Position numbers and translations under genes: made by a program. A model generated the notes under the pieces. The model was not told where the DNA came from, ran no database searches, and worked only from the letters and a program-made list of their open reading frames with translations. Source: DATBIS01 sp036556805 (lineage in GTDB: Bacteria > Actinomycetota > UBA4738 > HRBIN12). Taken from it: a stretch of 57,859 nucleotides of DNA. Position 1 is the first letter of the stretch; each line of letters starts with the position of its first letter. This document shows, piece by piece, positions 16,648 to 24,011 of this stretch. The stretch lies in assembly GCA_036556805.1 (NCBI GenBank), contig DATBIS010000040.1, positions 1-57,859 on the forward strand, in the 5' to 3' direction.

Positions 16648-18162
16648 TCAGATCCAGCCGCGGAACCACACGATCAGGCGCCAGTGGCCGAGCGAGATCG
16701 CCTCACCGGTGAGCACCGGGAAGAACCAGATGAAGAGGCCGACGGCGAGCGCGAGGTAGACCCACGCGATCGGCCGGTACGGATGTCGGCGCGACTCGAT
16801 CAGCGTGCCCGTCTCGCGGTCGGTGAGGATCAGGCGCATGTCCGAGAGGTCCCGCGCGAGGTACGCGCCGGCGAGCGCGAGGAACGGCGTCACCGGCGCC
16901 ATGTAGAAGAAGAACTGCGGGCGCGAGAACACGAACCACGGCAGCCACGTCGTGAGCGCCGCGACGAGGACGAGTCCGGCGCCCCAGTCGCGCTTGCGCC
17001 GCCACGCGTACGCGAGGTACGGAAGCGCGAACGCGCTGCCCCACATGATCGCGGGGTTCCCGATCGCGAGGATCTCGACCTGCGTGTCGCCGGTGCGATG
17101 GGCGAACATCGACACCGGTCGCGTGGGGATCAGCCAGGTCCACGCGCGCGAGTAGTACGGGTGCGTGGGCGTGTAGGTGTGCGTGGCGACGTCGAGCGCC
17201 GTCCACTGCAGATCCCGGTGGTAGTGCCACGCCGCGACCTGGTTGTCGAACCACCAATACGAGAAGTCCCAGTCGAAGTGGTGGATCCACGGCAGCCACG
17301 TCGCGACGTACACGGCGGCGGGGACGAGCACGAAGCAGAGGCCCATCCCGAAGCCCTCCCACAGGACCGTCTCGCCGAACGCGCGAACGCCGCCTCGCTC
17401 GGCGCGCCGGCGGCGGGTGGTCTCCCACGCGAGCGTGAGCAGCACGGCGCCGACGAGCGCGAAGGCGCCCGACCACTTCACCGACGCGGCGCCGCCGAAC
17501 GCCACGCCGGCCGCGAACCGCCAGGGCCTCCAGACCGGCGAGGGGACGCGCCGGCGCGGCCGCTCGGGCGTCGGCGCCGTCTCGGCGTCGGGCCGCGCCG
17601 GCGCATCCCCGTCACCCGGGGCCGTCCGCCGTTCGATCCAGCGGTGGTCGAGCACCAGACAGAGGAACCCGAGCACCACCCAGAACGCGACGAAGATGTC
17701 GAGGAGCGACAGGCGCGACAGGACGAACTCGAGGCTGTCGACGGCCGCGAGCAGGCCGGCGACGAATGTCCACAGCGGCTGCCCCCAGAGCACCTGCGCG
17801 ATCAGCGCGATCATCACGCAGACGAGCGTGCCGGCCACCGCCGACGAGAAGCGCCAGCCGAACGGCGAGTCGACGCCGAACGCCCTCTCGCCCATGGCGA
17901 TCATCCACTTGCCGAGGGGCGGATGGACCCACGACCCGACGTCCCACTGTTGGCGGCGCCAGTACCGCTCGTTCTCGGAGGTCACGTCGCACGCCTTGTT
18001 CGAATCGCCCAGCAAGATGCACGCGGCCTTCGGGTAGTAGAACTCGTCGAACACGCGCTCCGGCGGGCTCCCCAGGCCGGCGAACCGCAGGGCGGCGGCG
18101 ATCGCCGCGACGGCGAGCACGGCGTAGACGGGTCGGTTCAGAACCTGCAGGAGCCCGGGCAC
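16648..18162 (-). CDS. pmt: Protein O-mannosyltransferase (GT39, dolichyl/polyprenyl-phosphate-mannose type)
   Basis: 504-residue multispan membrane glycosyltransferase of family GT39. The catalytic DE pair is in RVFDEFYYPK (Asp39-Glu40) after the first span, followed by the typical WVHPPLGKW block near residues 78-86. It transfers mannose from polyprenyl phosphate to Ser/Thr of secreted proteins as they leave the Sec translocon. In M. tuberculosis the orthologous Rv1002c also sits next to rsmI in divergent orientation, which supports the call. A charged Pro-rich insert is present near residues 185-215. The start GTG 18162 is six bases after a minus-strand TACCCT. Confidence 0.92.
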   Translation of the reverse strand: MPGLLQVLNRPVYAVLAVAAIAAALRFAGLGSPPERVFDEFYYPKAACILLGDSNKACDVTSENERYWRRQQWDVGSWVHPPLGKWMIAMGERAFGVDSPFGWRFSSAVAGTLVCVMIALIAQVLWGQPLWTFVAGLLAAVDSLEFVLSRLSLLDIFVAFWVVLGFLCLVLDHRWIERRTAPGDGDAPARPDAETAPTPERPRRRVPSPVWRPWRFAAGVAFGGAASVKWSGAFALVGAVLLTLAWETTRRRRAERGGVRAFGETVLWEGFGMGLCFVLVPAAVYVATWLPWIHHFDWDFSYWWFDNQVAAWHYHRDLQWTALDVATHTYTPTHPYYSRAWTWLIPTRPVSMFAHRTGDTQVEILAIGNPAIMWGSAFALPYLAYAWRRKRDWGAGLVLVAALTTWLPWFVFSRPQFFFYMAPVTPFLALAGAYLARDLSDMRLILTDRETGTLIESRRHPYRPIAWVYLALAVGLFIWFFPVLTGEAISLGHWRLIVWFRGWI

Positions 18163-18168
18163 GCGCTC

Positions 18169-18174
18169 AGGGTA
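18169..18174 (-). promoter_or_regulatory. -10 box of pmt (leaderless)
   Basis: TACCCT on the minus strand, six bases before GTG 18162. Confidence 0.5.
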
Positions 18175-18204
18175 GCGGCCGTCCGTCGACCGGGTGGCTC
18201 CGCG

Positions 18205-18633
18205 CTACGTCGCCTTCGGACGATCCTTCAGCCGGTAGACGAACTGCACGCCCTGGAACACGTCGGTGATCGACGCGCTCTTGTTGTCGACGAGCCCCGC
18301 GGCGAGGCCGACGGCCTGCGCCGCCTCGAACGTGATGTCGGTGGGCACCTTCGAGGCCTTCTTCGGCCACGCGACCCAGAGCCGCCCCGCGTGGTCGAGC
18401 GACGGCAGGAGCTTCGCGAACGCGCCCGCGAGCTTCGCGTGCGAGGTCGCGAACACGACGATGACGTCGAGGCCCCGCGCCGCGCGGGCGACGATCTCGG
18501 CCCCGGCGGGAAGCGGCTCCAGCAGGGCCGGAAACCCTTGCGGCGCACCATGAAGCAGCACGCGCGTCTCCTCTCGAATGCCCAGCTTCTTCCAGAGCGG
18601 CGTTCCCGAGTAGTCCTTGTGAGCTTGCGTCAC
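18205..18633 (-). CDS. DUF3052-family protein
   Basis: 142 residues, typical of actinobacterial DUF3052 proteins. The visible signature is YSGTPLWKKLGI (8-19) at the start and LWVAWPKKASKVPTDIT (near 85-101) in the second half. Members have no firmly established biochemical role. It is on the minus strand next to the divergent rsmI gene. GTG 18633 is eight bases after a TACCCT -10, another leaderless arrangement. Confidence 0.88.
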   Translation of the reverse strand: MTQAHKDYSGTPLWKKLGIREETRVLLHGAPQGFPALLEPLPAGAEIVARAARGLDVIVVFATSHAKLAGAFAKLLPSLDHAGRLWVAWPKKASKVPTDITFEAAQAVGLAAGLVDNKSASITDVFQGVQFVYRLKDRPKAT

Positions 18634-18641
18634 GGCCGGGA

Positions 18642-18647
18642 AGGGTA
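18642..18647 (-). promoter_or_regulatory. -10 box of DUF3052 gene (leaderless)
   Basis: TACCCT on the minus strand, eight bases before GTG 18633. Confidence 0.5.
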
Positions 18648-18698
18648 GCGGACCCGTGCCCGCTGCTCGCGCGGTGCGCCGCGTGGGAGCATCGAGCC

Positions 18699-19529
18699 AT
18701 GGCCGGCCGGCTGTACGTCGTGGGAACGCCGATCGGGAACCGCGGCGACCTCGCGGGGCGGGCGCGTGAGACCCTCGCCGCGGTCGACCTCGTTGCCGCG
18801 GAGGACACGCGCCGCACCGGCCGGCTCCTCGAAGGGCTCGGGGTGCGGGGGAAGCTCGTCTCCTACTTCGAGGGGAACGAGCGCGAGCGCACCGACCAGC
18901 TGCTGGCGGCCCTGCGCGACGGATCCGACGTCGCGATCGTCACGGACGGCGGGATGCCCGGCGTCTCGGACCCCGGCTTCCGACTCGTCCGCGCGTGCGC
19001 GGACGAGGGGATCGACGTGCGGGTCGTCCCCGGTCCCTCCGCAGCCGTTGCGGCGCTGGTGATCTCGGGGTTGCCGACCGATCGGTTCGTGTTCGAGGGG
19101 TTCCTGCCCAGACGCGAGGGCGAACGCGCCAGGCGTGTGCGGGCCCTCGCGGACGATCCCCGCACGATCGTCGTGTTCGAGTCGCCGCTGCGCGTGCAGA
19201 CGCTGCTCGGCGAGGTCCTCGCCGAGCTCGGCAACCGGCGCGTCGCCGTGGCGCGGGAGCTCACGAAGCTCCACGAGGAGGTGCTGCGGGGTCGGGCCTC
19301 CGAGGTCCTCGAGCAGATCGCCGATCGCGTCCTCAAGGGCGAGGTCGTGGTCGTGATCGAGGGCGCGGCCGAGCTCTCGCCCGGCGATGTCGCCGCGTTC
19401 GTGCCGGAGGCCGCCGAGCTCGTCGCCGGCGGCATGCGAAGGCGCGAGGCGGCGCGCGAGGTCGCTGCGCGCCACGGCGTCTCCGCGAACGCGCTGTACC
19501 GAGCCCTCCTCGGCGGCGGTGCGGGATGA
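18699..19529 (+). CDS. rsmI: 16S rRNA (cytidine1402-2'-O)-methyltransferase
   Basis: 276 residues, tetrapyrrole-methylase fold. It methylates the ribose of C1402 in the decoding centre of 16S rRNA using SAM. Diagnostic segments are VVGTPIGN near residues 7-14, AAEDTRRTGRLL near 32-43, GGMPGVSDPG and the FEGFLPRR block; the C-terminus carries the usual small helical tail. Gene order pmt / rsmI / metG is the standard actinobacterial one. The start ATG 18699 lies six bases after GAGCAT, a weaker -10 that may drive a leaderless message. Confidence 0.95.
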   Translation: MAGRLYVVGTPIGNRGDLAGRARETLAAVDLVAAEDTRRTGRLLEGLGVRGKLVSYFEGNERERTDQLLAALRDGSDVAIVTDGGMPGVSDPGFRLVRACADEGIDVRVVPGPSAAVAALVISGLPTDRFVFEGFLPRREGERARRVRALADDPRTIVVFESPLRVQTLLGEVLAELGNRRVAVARELTKLHEEVLRGRASEVLEQIADRVLKGEVVVVIEGAAELSPGDVAAFVPEAAELVAGGMRRREAAREVAARHGVSANALYRALLGGGAG

Positions 19530-19553
19530 CGCGCGCGTTGGGGAGGCCTCACC

Positions 19554-19559
19554 TACGAT
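19554..19559 (+). promoter_or_regulatory. -10 box of matrixin-type gene (leaderless)
   Basis: TACGAT, seven bases, ATG 19567. It argues against the in-frame ATG at 19558, which overlaps this box. Confidence 0.55.
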
Positions 19560-19566
19560 GACCGGG

Positions 19567-20370
19567 ATGGCCGTCCTTCCCCCGGCCCCCGAGCCGGCGT
19601 CGCCCCCGCTCCCTCCGCCGCCTGAGCGGGGACGGCCGCGATTCCGCGGAGGGCTGATCGTCGCGCTCGTCGTGGTGCTGATCGCGGCCGCGGCGGGAGG
19701 TGTCGTCGTCGCGACCGGGCCCGACGCCCCGCGAGGGACCTTCCGGTTCCTCGACCGCACGGCGTCGGGCGGGCCGGTTCGCTGGAACCCCTGCGAGCCG
19801 ATCCACTACGCCGTCAACTCGGCGAACGCGCAGCCCGAAGCGCTCGAGGACCTTCGTGGAGCGATCGCGCGCGTCTCGGACGCGACCGGCCTCGAGTTCG
19901 CGTACGACGGGGAGACCCGGATGACCGTCGGGGTGCAAGACCACGAGGGGTACTTCGTGACGAGCCAGGCGGGCGGCCACTGGCTGCCCGTCCTCGTTGC
20001 CTGGCTGCCCCACGACGAGTTCCTCAGCTGGGCGACGCAGGGTGGGGCGATCGCGTTCGGATACCCGCGCGAGGGAACGGGGTCGCTCGGCGGTCAATAC
20101 GTGAGCGGCCTCGTGGTCGTCGACGCCGACGCCGACCTGCCGCCGGGGTTCGACTCGCGTTTCAGCGAGGGCCTCGTGCTGATGCACGAGCTCGGGCATC
20201 TCGTCGGGCTCGCGCACGTCTCCGACCCCAACGAGGTCATGTTCACGTCGCAGGCCGGGCCGGGCAACCCGCTCGACGACTGGGGCCCGGGCGACCGGGA
20301 GGGGCTGCACGAGCTCGGCGCCGACGGCGGGTGCCTTCGCTCGGCCGACTCGGCGTTCTCGGGTGGCTAG
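19567..20370 (+). CDS. Membrane-anchored matrixin-type zinc metalloprotease
   Basis: 267 residues. A Pro-rich cytoplasmic start is followed by a single membrane span (near 28-49) and an extracellular domain. The metzincin zinc site HELGHLVGLAH (207-217) is perfect for HExxHxxGxxH, and the NEVMF Met-turn lies near 222-226, so the protein should be an active peptidase. Two Cys (near 76 and 256) may form a disulfide. It acts outside the cell on unknown substrates. It sits between rsmI and metG, a position not occupied by a protease in the mycobacterial gene order. The stop codon lies within an inverted repeat (20367-20385). Confidence 0.85.
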   Translation: MAVLPPAPEPASPPLPPPPERGRPRFRGGLIVALVVVLIAAAAGGVVVATGPDAPRGTFRFLDRTASGGPVRWNPCEPIHYAVNSANAQPEALEDLRGAIARVSDATGLEFAYDGETRMTVGVQDHEGYFVTSQAGGHWLPVLVAWLPHDEFLSWATQGGAIAFGYPREGTGSLGGQYVSGLVVVDADADLPPGFDSRFSEGLVLMHELGHLVGLAHVSDPNEVMFTSQAGPGNPLDDWGPGDREGLHELGADGGCLRSADSAFSGG

Positions 20371-20385
20371 TCCATAGCAGACTAG
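20367..20385. repeat. Inverted repeat upstream of metG
   Basis: CTAGTC-CATAGCA-GACTAG, a perfect 6-bp repeat with two further possible G-U pairs, overlapping the TAG stop of the protease gene and followed by TTTCG. It is AT-rich for this genome. It could terminate the protease transcript or bind a regulator 38 bases before the metG -10. Confidence 0.5.
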
Positions 20386-20422
20386 TTTCGCGGGGCCGAG
20401 CGAGACATCCTGAGCCCGCCGG

Positions 20423-20428
20423 TAGGAT
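20423..20428 (+). promoter_or_regulatory. -10 box of metG
   Basis: TAGGAT, nine bases before ATG 20438; a leader of at most a few bases is expected. Confidence 0.55.
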
Positions 20429-20437
20429 GTGCCGACC

Positions 20438-21988
20438 ATGGGCCGGGACGTCTTCTACATCACCACGCCGATCTACTACCCGAACGACGTGCCGCACATC
20501 GGGCATGCGTACAACGCCGTCGGCACCGACTTCATCGCGCGCTATCACCGGCTGCGCGGGGAGGAGGTCTTCCACCTCACCGGCACCGACGAGCACGGCC
20601 TGAAGATCCAGCGCGCGGCCGAGGCAGCGGGGACGAGCCCGCAGGAGTGGGTCGACGCGATGGAGCCCCAGTGGAAGGAGGTGTGGTCCCGCCTCGACAT
20701 CGCGTACGACGATTACCTCCGTACGACCCAGCCGCGGCACGAGGCGGCGGTGCAGCGGATCCTCACCGCCGTCCACGACAACGGTGCGGACGACATCTAT
20801 CTCGGCCACTACGAGGGTTGGTACTGCGTGGCCTGCGAGGCCTACTACACGGACGACGAGCTGCTCCCCGGCAACCTCGACCCGGTCCACGAGCGGCCGG
20901 TCGAGCGCATGCGCGAGGAGAACTACTTCTTCCGGCTCTCGGCGTACGCGGACCGTCTCCTCGAGCGCTACGAGCGGCGGCCGGAGGCCGTCCGGCCCGA
21001 GACCCGGCGCAACGAGGTCCTCTCGACGATCCGGGGCGGGCTCCAGGACTTCTCGATCAGCCGGACCTCGTTCGACTGGGGGGTGCCGCTGCCGTGGGAC
21101 CCGGCCCACGTCTGCTACGTGTGGTTCGACGCCCTCACGAACTACGTGACGGCGGCCGGTTACGGGACCGACGCCGATCGGTTCGGCCGGATGTGGCCGG
21201 CGAACATCCACTCGATCGGCAAGGACATCCTCCGGTTCCACGCGATCTACTGGCCGGCGATGCTCATGGCGGCCGGGATCGAGCCGCCCGACCAGGTGTG
21301 GGCACACGGCTTCCTCACCGTGGGCGGCAAGAAGATGTCGAAGACGAACCTCACGGGCATCCACCCCTTCCAGCTGCTCGACCAGTTCGGCGTCGACTCC
21401 TACCGTTATTTCTTCATGCGGGAGATCTCGTTCGGCCAGGACGGCAACTTCTCGTGGGAGGCGATGGTCGACCGTCACAACGCCGACCTCGCGAACGGGC
21501 TCGGGAACCTCGCGAGCCGGGTGCTCGCGATGCTCGGGTCGTACTTCGACGGCGTGGTTCCGGCCGGGACGGTGACCGGCGCCGAGGACGACCTGCCCGT
21601 CGTCGCGGAGGACGCCGCTCGCCGCTACGACGAGCACATGCTCGCGGTGGAGCTCACGCCGGGCCTCGCGGCCGTCTGGGAGATCGTGACGCGCGCGAAC
21701 CAGTACCTCGTCCAGAAGGAGCCGTGGCAGCTCGCGAAGGACCCTGCCCGCCGGGACGAGCTCGCGGCCGTCCTGTACGCGGCGGCGGAGACCCTTCGGA
21801 TCCTCGCGGTCCTGCTCCAGCCGATCATGCCGGGAGCCGCGGCGCGGCTCTGGGAGCAGCTCGGGATCGGCGGCGACGTGGCCGCCCAACGGGTTCCCGA
21901 GGCGGCCGTTTGGGGGCGCCTCGATCCGGGAACGGTCACGAAGAAAGGCGAGTCCCTGTTCCCGCGAGTGGAGGCCGGCGCGGCGTGA
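20438..21988 (+). CDS. metG: Methionyl-tRNA synthetase
   Basis: 516 residues, the short monomeric form without the C-terminal tRNA-binding dimerisation domain. HIGH is at 20-23 (PHIGHAYN), the methionine-pocket region follows, and KMSKT at 299-303. The connective-peptide zinc knuckle keeps CxxC (Cys130, Cys133), but the second pair, normally C-P-x-H, reads D-P-V-H (Asp148, His151). The C-terminal half is the anticodon-binding helical domain. It charges tRNA-Met and formylatable initiator tRNA. It is followed by 114 bases containing a parS-like site and then tatD, the usual neighbour. Confidence 0.96.
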   Translation: MGRDVFYITTPIYYPNDVPHIGHAYNAVGTDFIARYHRLRGEEVFHLTGTDEHGLKIQRAAEAAGTSPQEWVDAMEPQWKEVWSRLDIAYDDYLRTTQPRHEAAVQRILTAVHDNGADDIYLGHYEGWYCVACEAYYTDDELLPGNLDPVHERPVERMREENYFFRLSAYADRLLERYERRPEAVRPETRRNEVLSTIRGGLQDFSISRTSFDWGVPLPWDPAHVCYVWFDALTNYVTAAGYGTDADRFGRMWPANIHSIGKDILRFHAIYWPAMLMAAGIEPPDQVWAHGFLTVGGKKMSKTNLTGIHPFQLLDQFGVDSYRYFFMREISFGQDGNFSWEAMVDRHNADLANGLGNLASRVLAMLGSYFDGVVPAGTVTGAEDDLPVVAEDAARRYDEHMLAVELTPGLAAVWEIVTRANQYLVQKEPWQLAKDPARRDELAAVLYAAAETLRILAVLLQPIMPGAAARLWEQLGIGGDVAAQRVPEAAVWGRLDPGTVTKKGESLFPRVEAGAA

Positions 21989-22042
21989 AAGCTCGCCGCG
22001 AAACACGCTCCTTCGACTGGCGGCTGAGGGTCGCAAGATTCA

Positions 22043-22058
22043 TGTTTCACGTGAAGCT
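22043..22058. promoter_or_regulatory. parS-like ParB-binding palindrome
   Basis: TGTTTCACGTGAAGCT matches the near-universal parS consensus TGTTTCACGTGAAACA at 14 of 16 positions (two mismatches, both in the right arm). It is intergenic between metG and tatD, eight bases upstream of a TTGACC -35 box, so an alternative is an operator for tatD. Confidence 0.55.
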
Positions 22059-22065
22059 CCCCCGA

Positions 22066-22093
22066 TTGACCCCAGCTTGAGACCGCGTATCGT
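22066..22093 (+). promoter_or_regulatory. Promoter of tatD
   Basis: TTGACC (22066-22071), 16 bases, TATCGT (22088-22093), then nine bases to ATG 22103. Confidence 0.6.
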
Positions 22094-22102
22094 TCGGCCG
22101 GG

Positions 22103-22897
22103 ATGGGCCACCAGAACCCTGTACTCCCGGTGCAGCCGGGGGCGGTCGATACCCACTGCCACCTGTTTCTGTTAGACCGCGAACCTCGAGAGGTGGTGGA
22201 GGCCGCCAGGGCGTCCGGCGTCGATCGGATCCTGTGCGTGGGGATCGACCCAGCAACCAGCCGTCGCTCGCTCGAGCTCGCCGATGCGCTCGAGGGTGTG
22301 TTCGCAACGGCCGGGATGCACCCGCACGACGCCTCGACCCTCGACGGCGCCGCGGGGGCTCGGATCGAGGAGCTGCTCGGGGATCCGCGCGTGCTCGCGG
22401 TGGGGGAGACCGGCCTCGACTTCTTCCGCATGCGCTCGCCGCGGGAGGAGCAGGAGCGCGCGTTCGGCATCCACGTGGCGTGGAGCCTCGACGCCGGCAA
22501 GCCGCTCGTGGTCCACGTTCGCGACGCGTGGCCGGAGATCCTTCGACTCCTGGACGAGGGTTCTGCCGAACGAGTCGTGCTCCACTGCTTCAGCGGCGAC
22601 GCGGCGATCGCGCGCGAGTGCGCCGCGCGCGGCTACTACGTGAGCTTCGCCGGCAACGTGACGTACCCGAAGAACGAACACCTGCGCGAAGCCGCGGCCG
22701 CGGTGCCGTTCGATCGACTGTTGGTCGAGACCGACAGCCCGTTCCTCTCTCCGACGTCACGACGTGGTCGCGACAACGAGCCCGCGAACATCGTCGAGAC
22801 GATCGAGACCGTCGCGCGCGTTCGCGGCGAAACGTTCGAACGAACGCGAGACCTCACCGCCGCGAACGCGCGCGCCGCGTTTCCCGGTCTTCGATGA
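22103..22897 (+). CDS. tatD: TatD-family metal-dependent DNase
   Basis: 264 residues, TIM-barrel hydrolase. Metal ligands visible: DTHCHL (17-22), Glu in VGETGLDF (near 107-114), His in LVVHVRDA, His in LHCFSGD and Asp in VETDSPFL. TatD proteins are 3'-5' exonucleases/DNases involved in DNA fragment degradation and repair. The gene order metG-tatD-G5 protein-ksgA is conserved in Actinobacteria and Firmicutes. ATG 22103 is nine bases after the TATCGT -10. Confidence 0.93.
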   Translation: MGHQNPVLPVQPGAVDTHCHLFLLDREPREVVEAARASGVDRILCVGIDPATSRRSLELADALEGVFATAGMHPHDASTLDGAAGARIEELLGDPRVLAVGETGLDFFRMRSPREEQERAFGIHVAWSLDAGKPLVVHVRDAWPEILRLLDEGSAERVVLHCFSGDAAIARECAARGYYVSFAGNVTYPKNEHLREAAAAVPFDRLLVETDSPFLSPTSRRGRDNEPANIVETIETVARVRGETFERTRDLTAANARAAFPGLR

Positions 22898-22955
22898 GTT
22901 GAAAACGGTGGAAAACCGCGAATTTCGGGCATCGAACAGGTGTTCTCTTTCAAGT

Positions 22956-22985
22956 TTGCAGTGAGGGTTGAGGGTTTGGTAGGGT
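22956..22985 (+). promoter_or_regulatory. Promoter of the G5-RlpA gene
   Basis: TTGCAG (22956-22961), 18 bases, TAGGGT (22980-22985). Transcription from about 22993 would give a leader of roughly 68 bases, unlike most genes here. Confidence 0.5.
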
Positions 22986-23002
22986 CGGCCGCAATCCCAA
23001 TG

Positions 23003-23060
23003 AAGGCTTCTGTCCGGCGCTGCCGCTTCCCCCAGAGGCCTTCCTCGATGAGGAGGAAGG
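23003..23060 (+). promoter_or_regulatory. Structured 5' leader that can hide the ribosome site
   Basis: Two stacked hairpins are predicted. The first pairs GGCTTCTG with CAGAGGCC (one G-U) around an inner CGGC-GCT-GCCG. The second pairs CCTTCCTC with GAGGAAGG, which buries the GAGGAGGAAGG ribosome site just before the TTG start at 23061. The arms share CC at 23039-23040, so the two stems compete at the junction. It does not match a riboswitch class I can recognise; rpf genes of some Actinobacteria are known to be under a c-di-AMP riboswitch, but this leader looks too short for it. Confidence 0.5.
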
Positions 23061-24005
23061 TTGGCGGTTCGCGCGACGCGGGTGCGGCGGCTCCGGCTCC
23101 GCACGACGTTCCGGCGACTCACGTTCGCGAGCGTCGCGCTCGCCGTCGGGATCTCCGTGTTGCAGCTCCAGAGCGCGGCGGACGAGAGTCCGCTGACGGT
23201 CGGCGCGAGCTCCGCGCTGATCCACGAAGCATCGAGTCCAGATGTGGGGGTCTGGGTGGTGGAAGGGACGAGCCCGATCCGGCTTCGCGCCGGATTGGCG
23301 CTCGCCGAGGCGTACGCCTCCACGCCGAGCGTCGGTACATCCTCGGCCGTGGCCGCTCGAGTCGTCGTGACGGGGAAGGTCCACGACGTGCTCACCAATG
23401 CGACCACGGCCGGGGAGCTCCTCTCGGCCATGGGGATCGCTCCCGACGCTGACGACCGCGTCCTTCCATCCATCCAGTCCCCCCTTCACGCCGGCCAGAC
23501 GATCCGCTTCGACCGCATCCGCGTCGTGACGCGCACGATGCGCAAGCCCATCCCCGCGACCACGAAGACCACGTACGTCGACGACCTCGCTCCCGGCGAG
23601 GTCCGCTGGGTGCACGCCGGCGTCCCCGGGTTCCTGCGCGAGACCTTTCGCCTCCGCATCCTGAACGGAGAGGTCGTCCACAAGGTGCTCCTGGACCGGT
23701 TGGTGATGCGCGCCGCCGTGCCGGCCCTGCGCGAGGTCGGAAGCTCGGACTCGAGCGCGAGCGGCACGCAGGTGGGCGAGGCGTCCTGGTACGAAGCGCC
23801 GGGCAGTGGCTTCACGGCCGCCCATCCGTGGCTCCCGTTCGGCACCGAGGTCACGGTCACGAACCTCGCCACCGGCGAGAGCGTCGTCGTGGTAATCAAC
23901 GACCGTGGGCCCTTCGGAGGACGCATCATCGACCTCTCGCCGGAGGCCTTCTCGGCGCTGGCCCCGCTGGGCCAGGGCGTCATGCAGGTCCGCCTCACCT
24001 GGTAG
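23061..24005 (+). CDS. DUF348-G5-RlpA (double-psi beta-barrel) cell-wall protein at the rpfB locus
   Basis: 314 residues. A basic N-terminus and one membrane span (near 19-38) lead to an exported part with a DUF348 domain (about 98-150, TGKVHDVLTNATT start), a G5 domain (about 153-230) and a C-terminal RlpA-like double-psi beta-barrel (about 237-314, with GEASWYE, TVTNLATGE and VVINDRGPF). In mycobacteria the gene between tatD and ksgA is rpfB, which has DUF348 repeats and G5 but ends in a lysozyme-like Rpf domain. Here the barrel, probably a lytic transglycosylase-like or peptidoglycan-binding module, takes its place. TTG 23061 is chosen because of the perfect ribosome site six bases upstream. 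Confidence 0.85.
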   Translation: MAVRATRVRRLRLRTTFRRLTFASVALAVGISVLQLQSAADESPLTVGASSALIHEASSPDVGVWVVEGTSPIRLRAGLALAEAYASTPSVGTSSAVAARVVVTGKVHDVLTNATTAGELLSAMGIAPDADDRVLPSIQSPLHAGQTIRFDRIRVVTRTMRKPIPATTKTTYVDDLAPGEVRWVHAGVPGFLRETFRLRILNGEVVHKVLLDRLVMRAAVPALREVGSSDSSASGTQVGEASWYEAPGSGFTAAHPWLPFGTEVTVTNLATGESVVVVINDRGPFGGRIIDLSPEAFSALAPLGQGVMQVRLTW

Positions 24006-24011
24006 GCACCG

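Noticed and set aside
15196..18648. Very long plus-strand frame (1150 codons) opposite the CocE-type and pmt genes
   Set aside because: It is an antisense shadow of high-GC coding sequence: Arg/Asp/His-rich without domains, while the minus-strand genes have complete motifs.
22985..23060. ydaO-type c-di-AMP riboswitch before the G5-RlpA gene
   Set aside because: The leader is about 68 bases, too short, and the conserved blocks of that class are not present.
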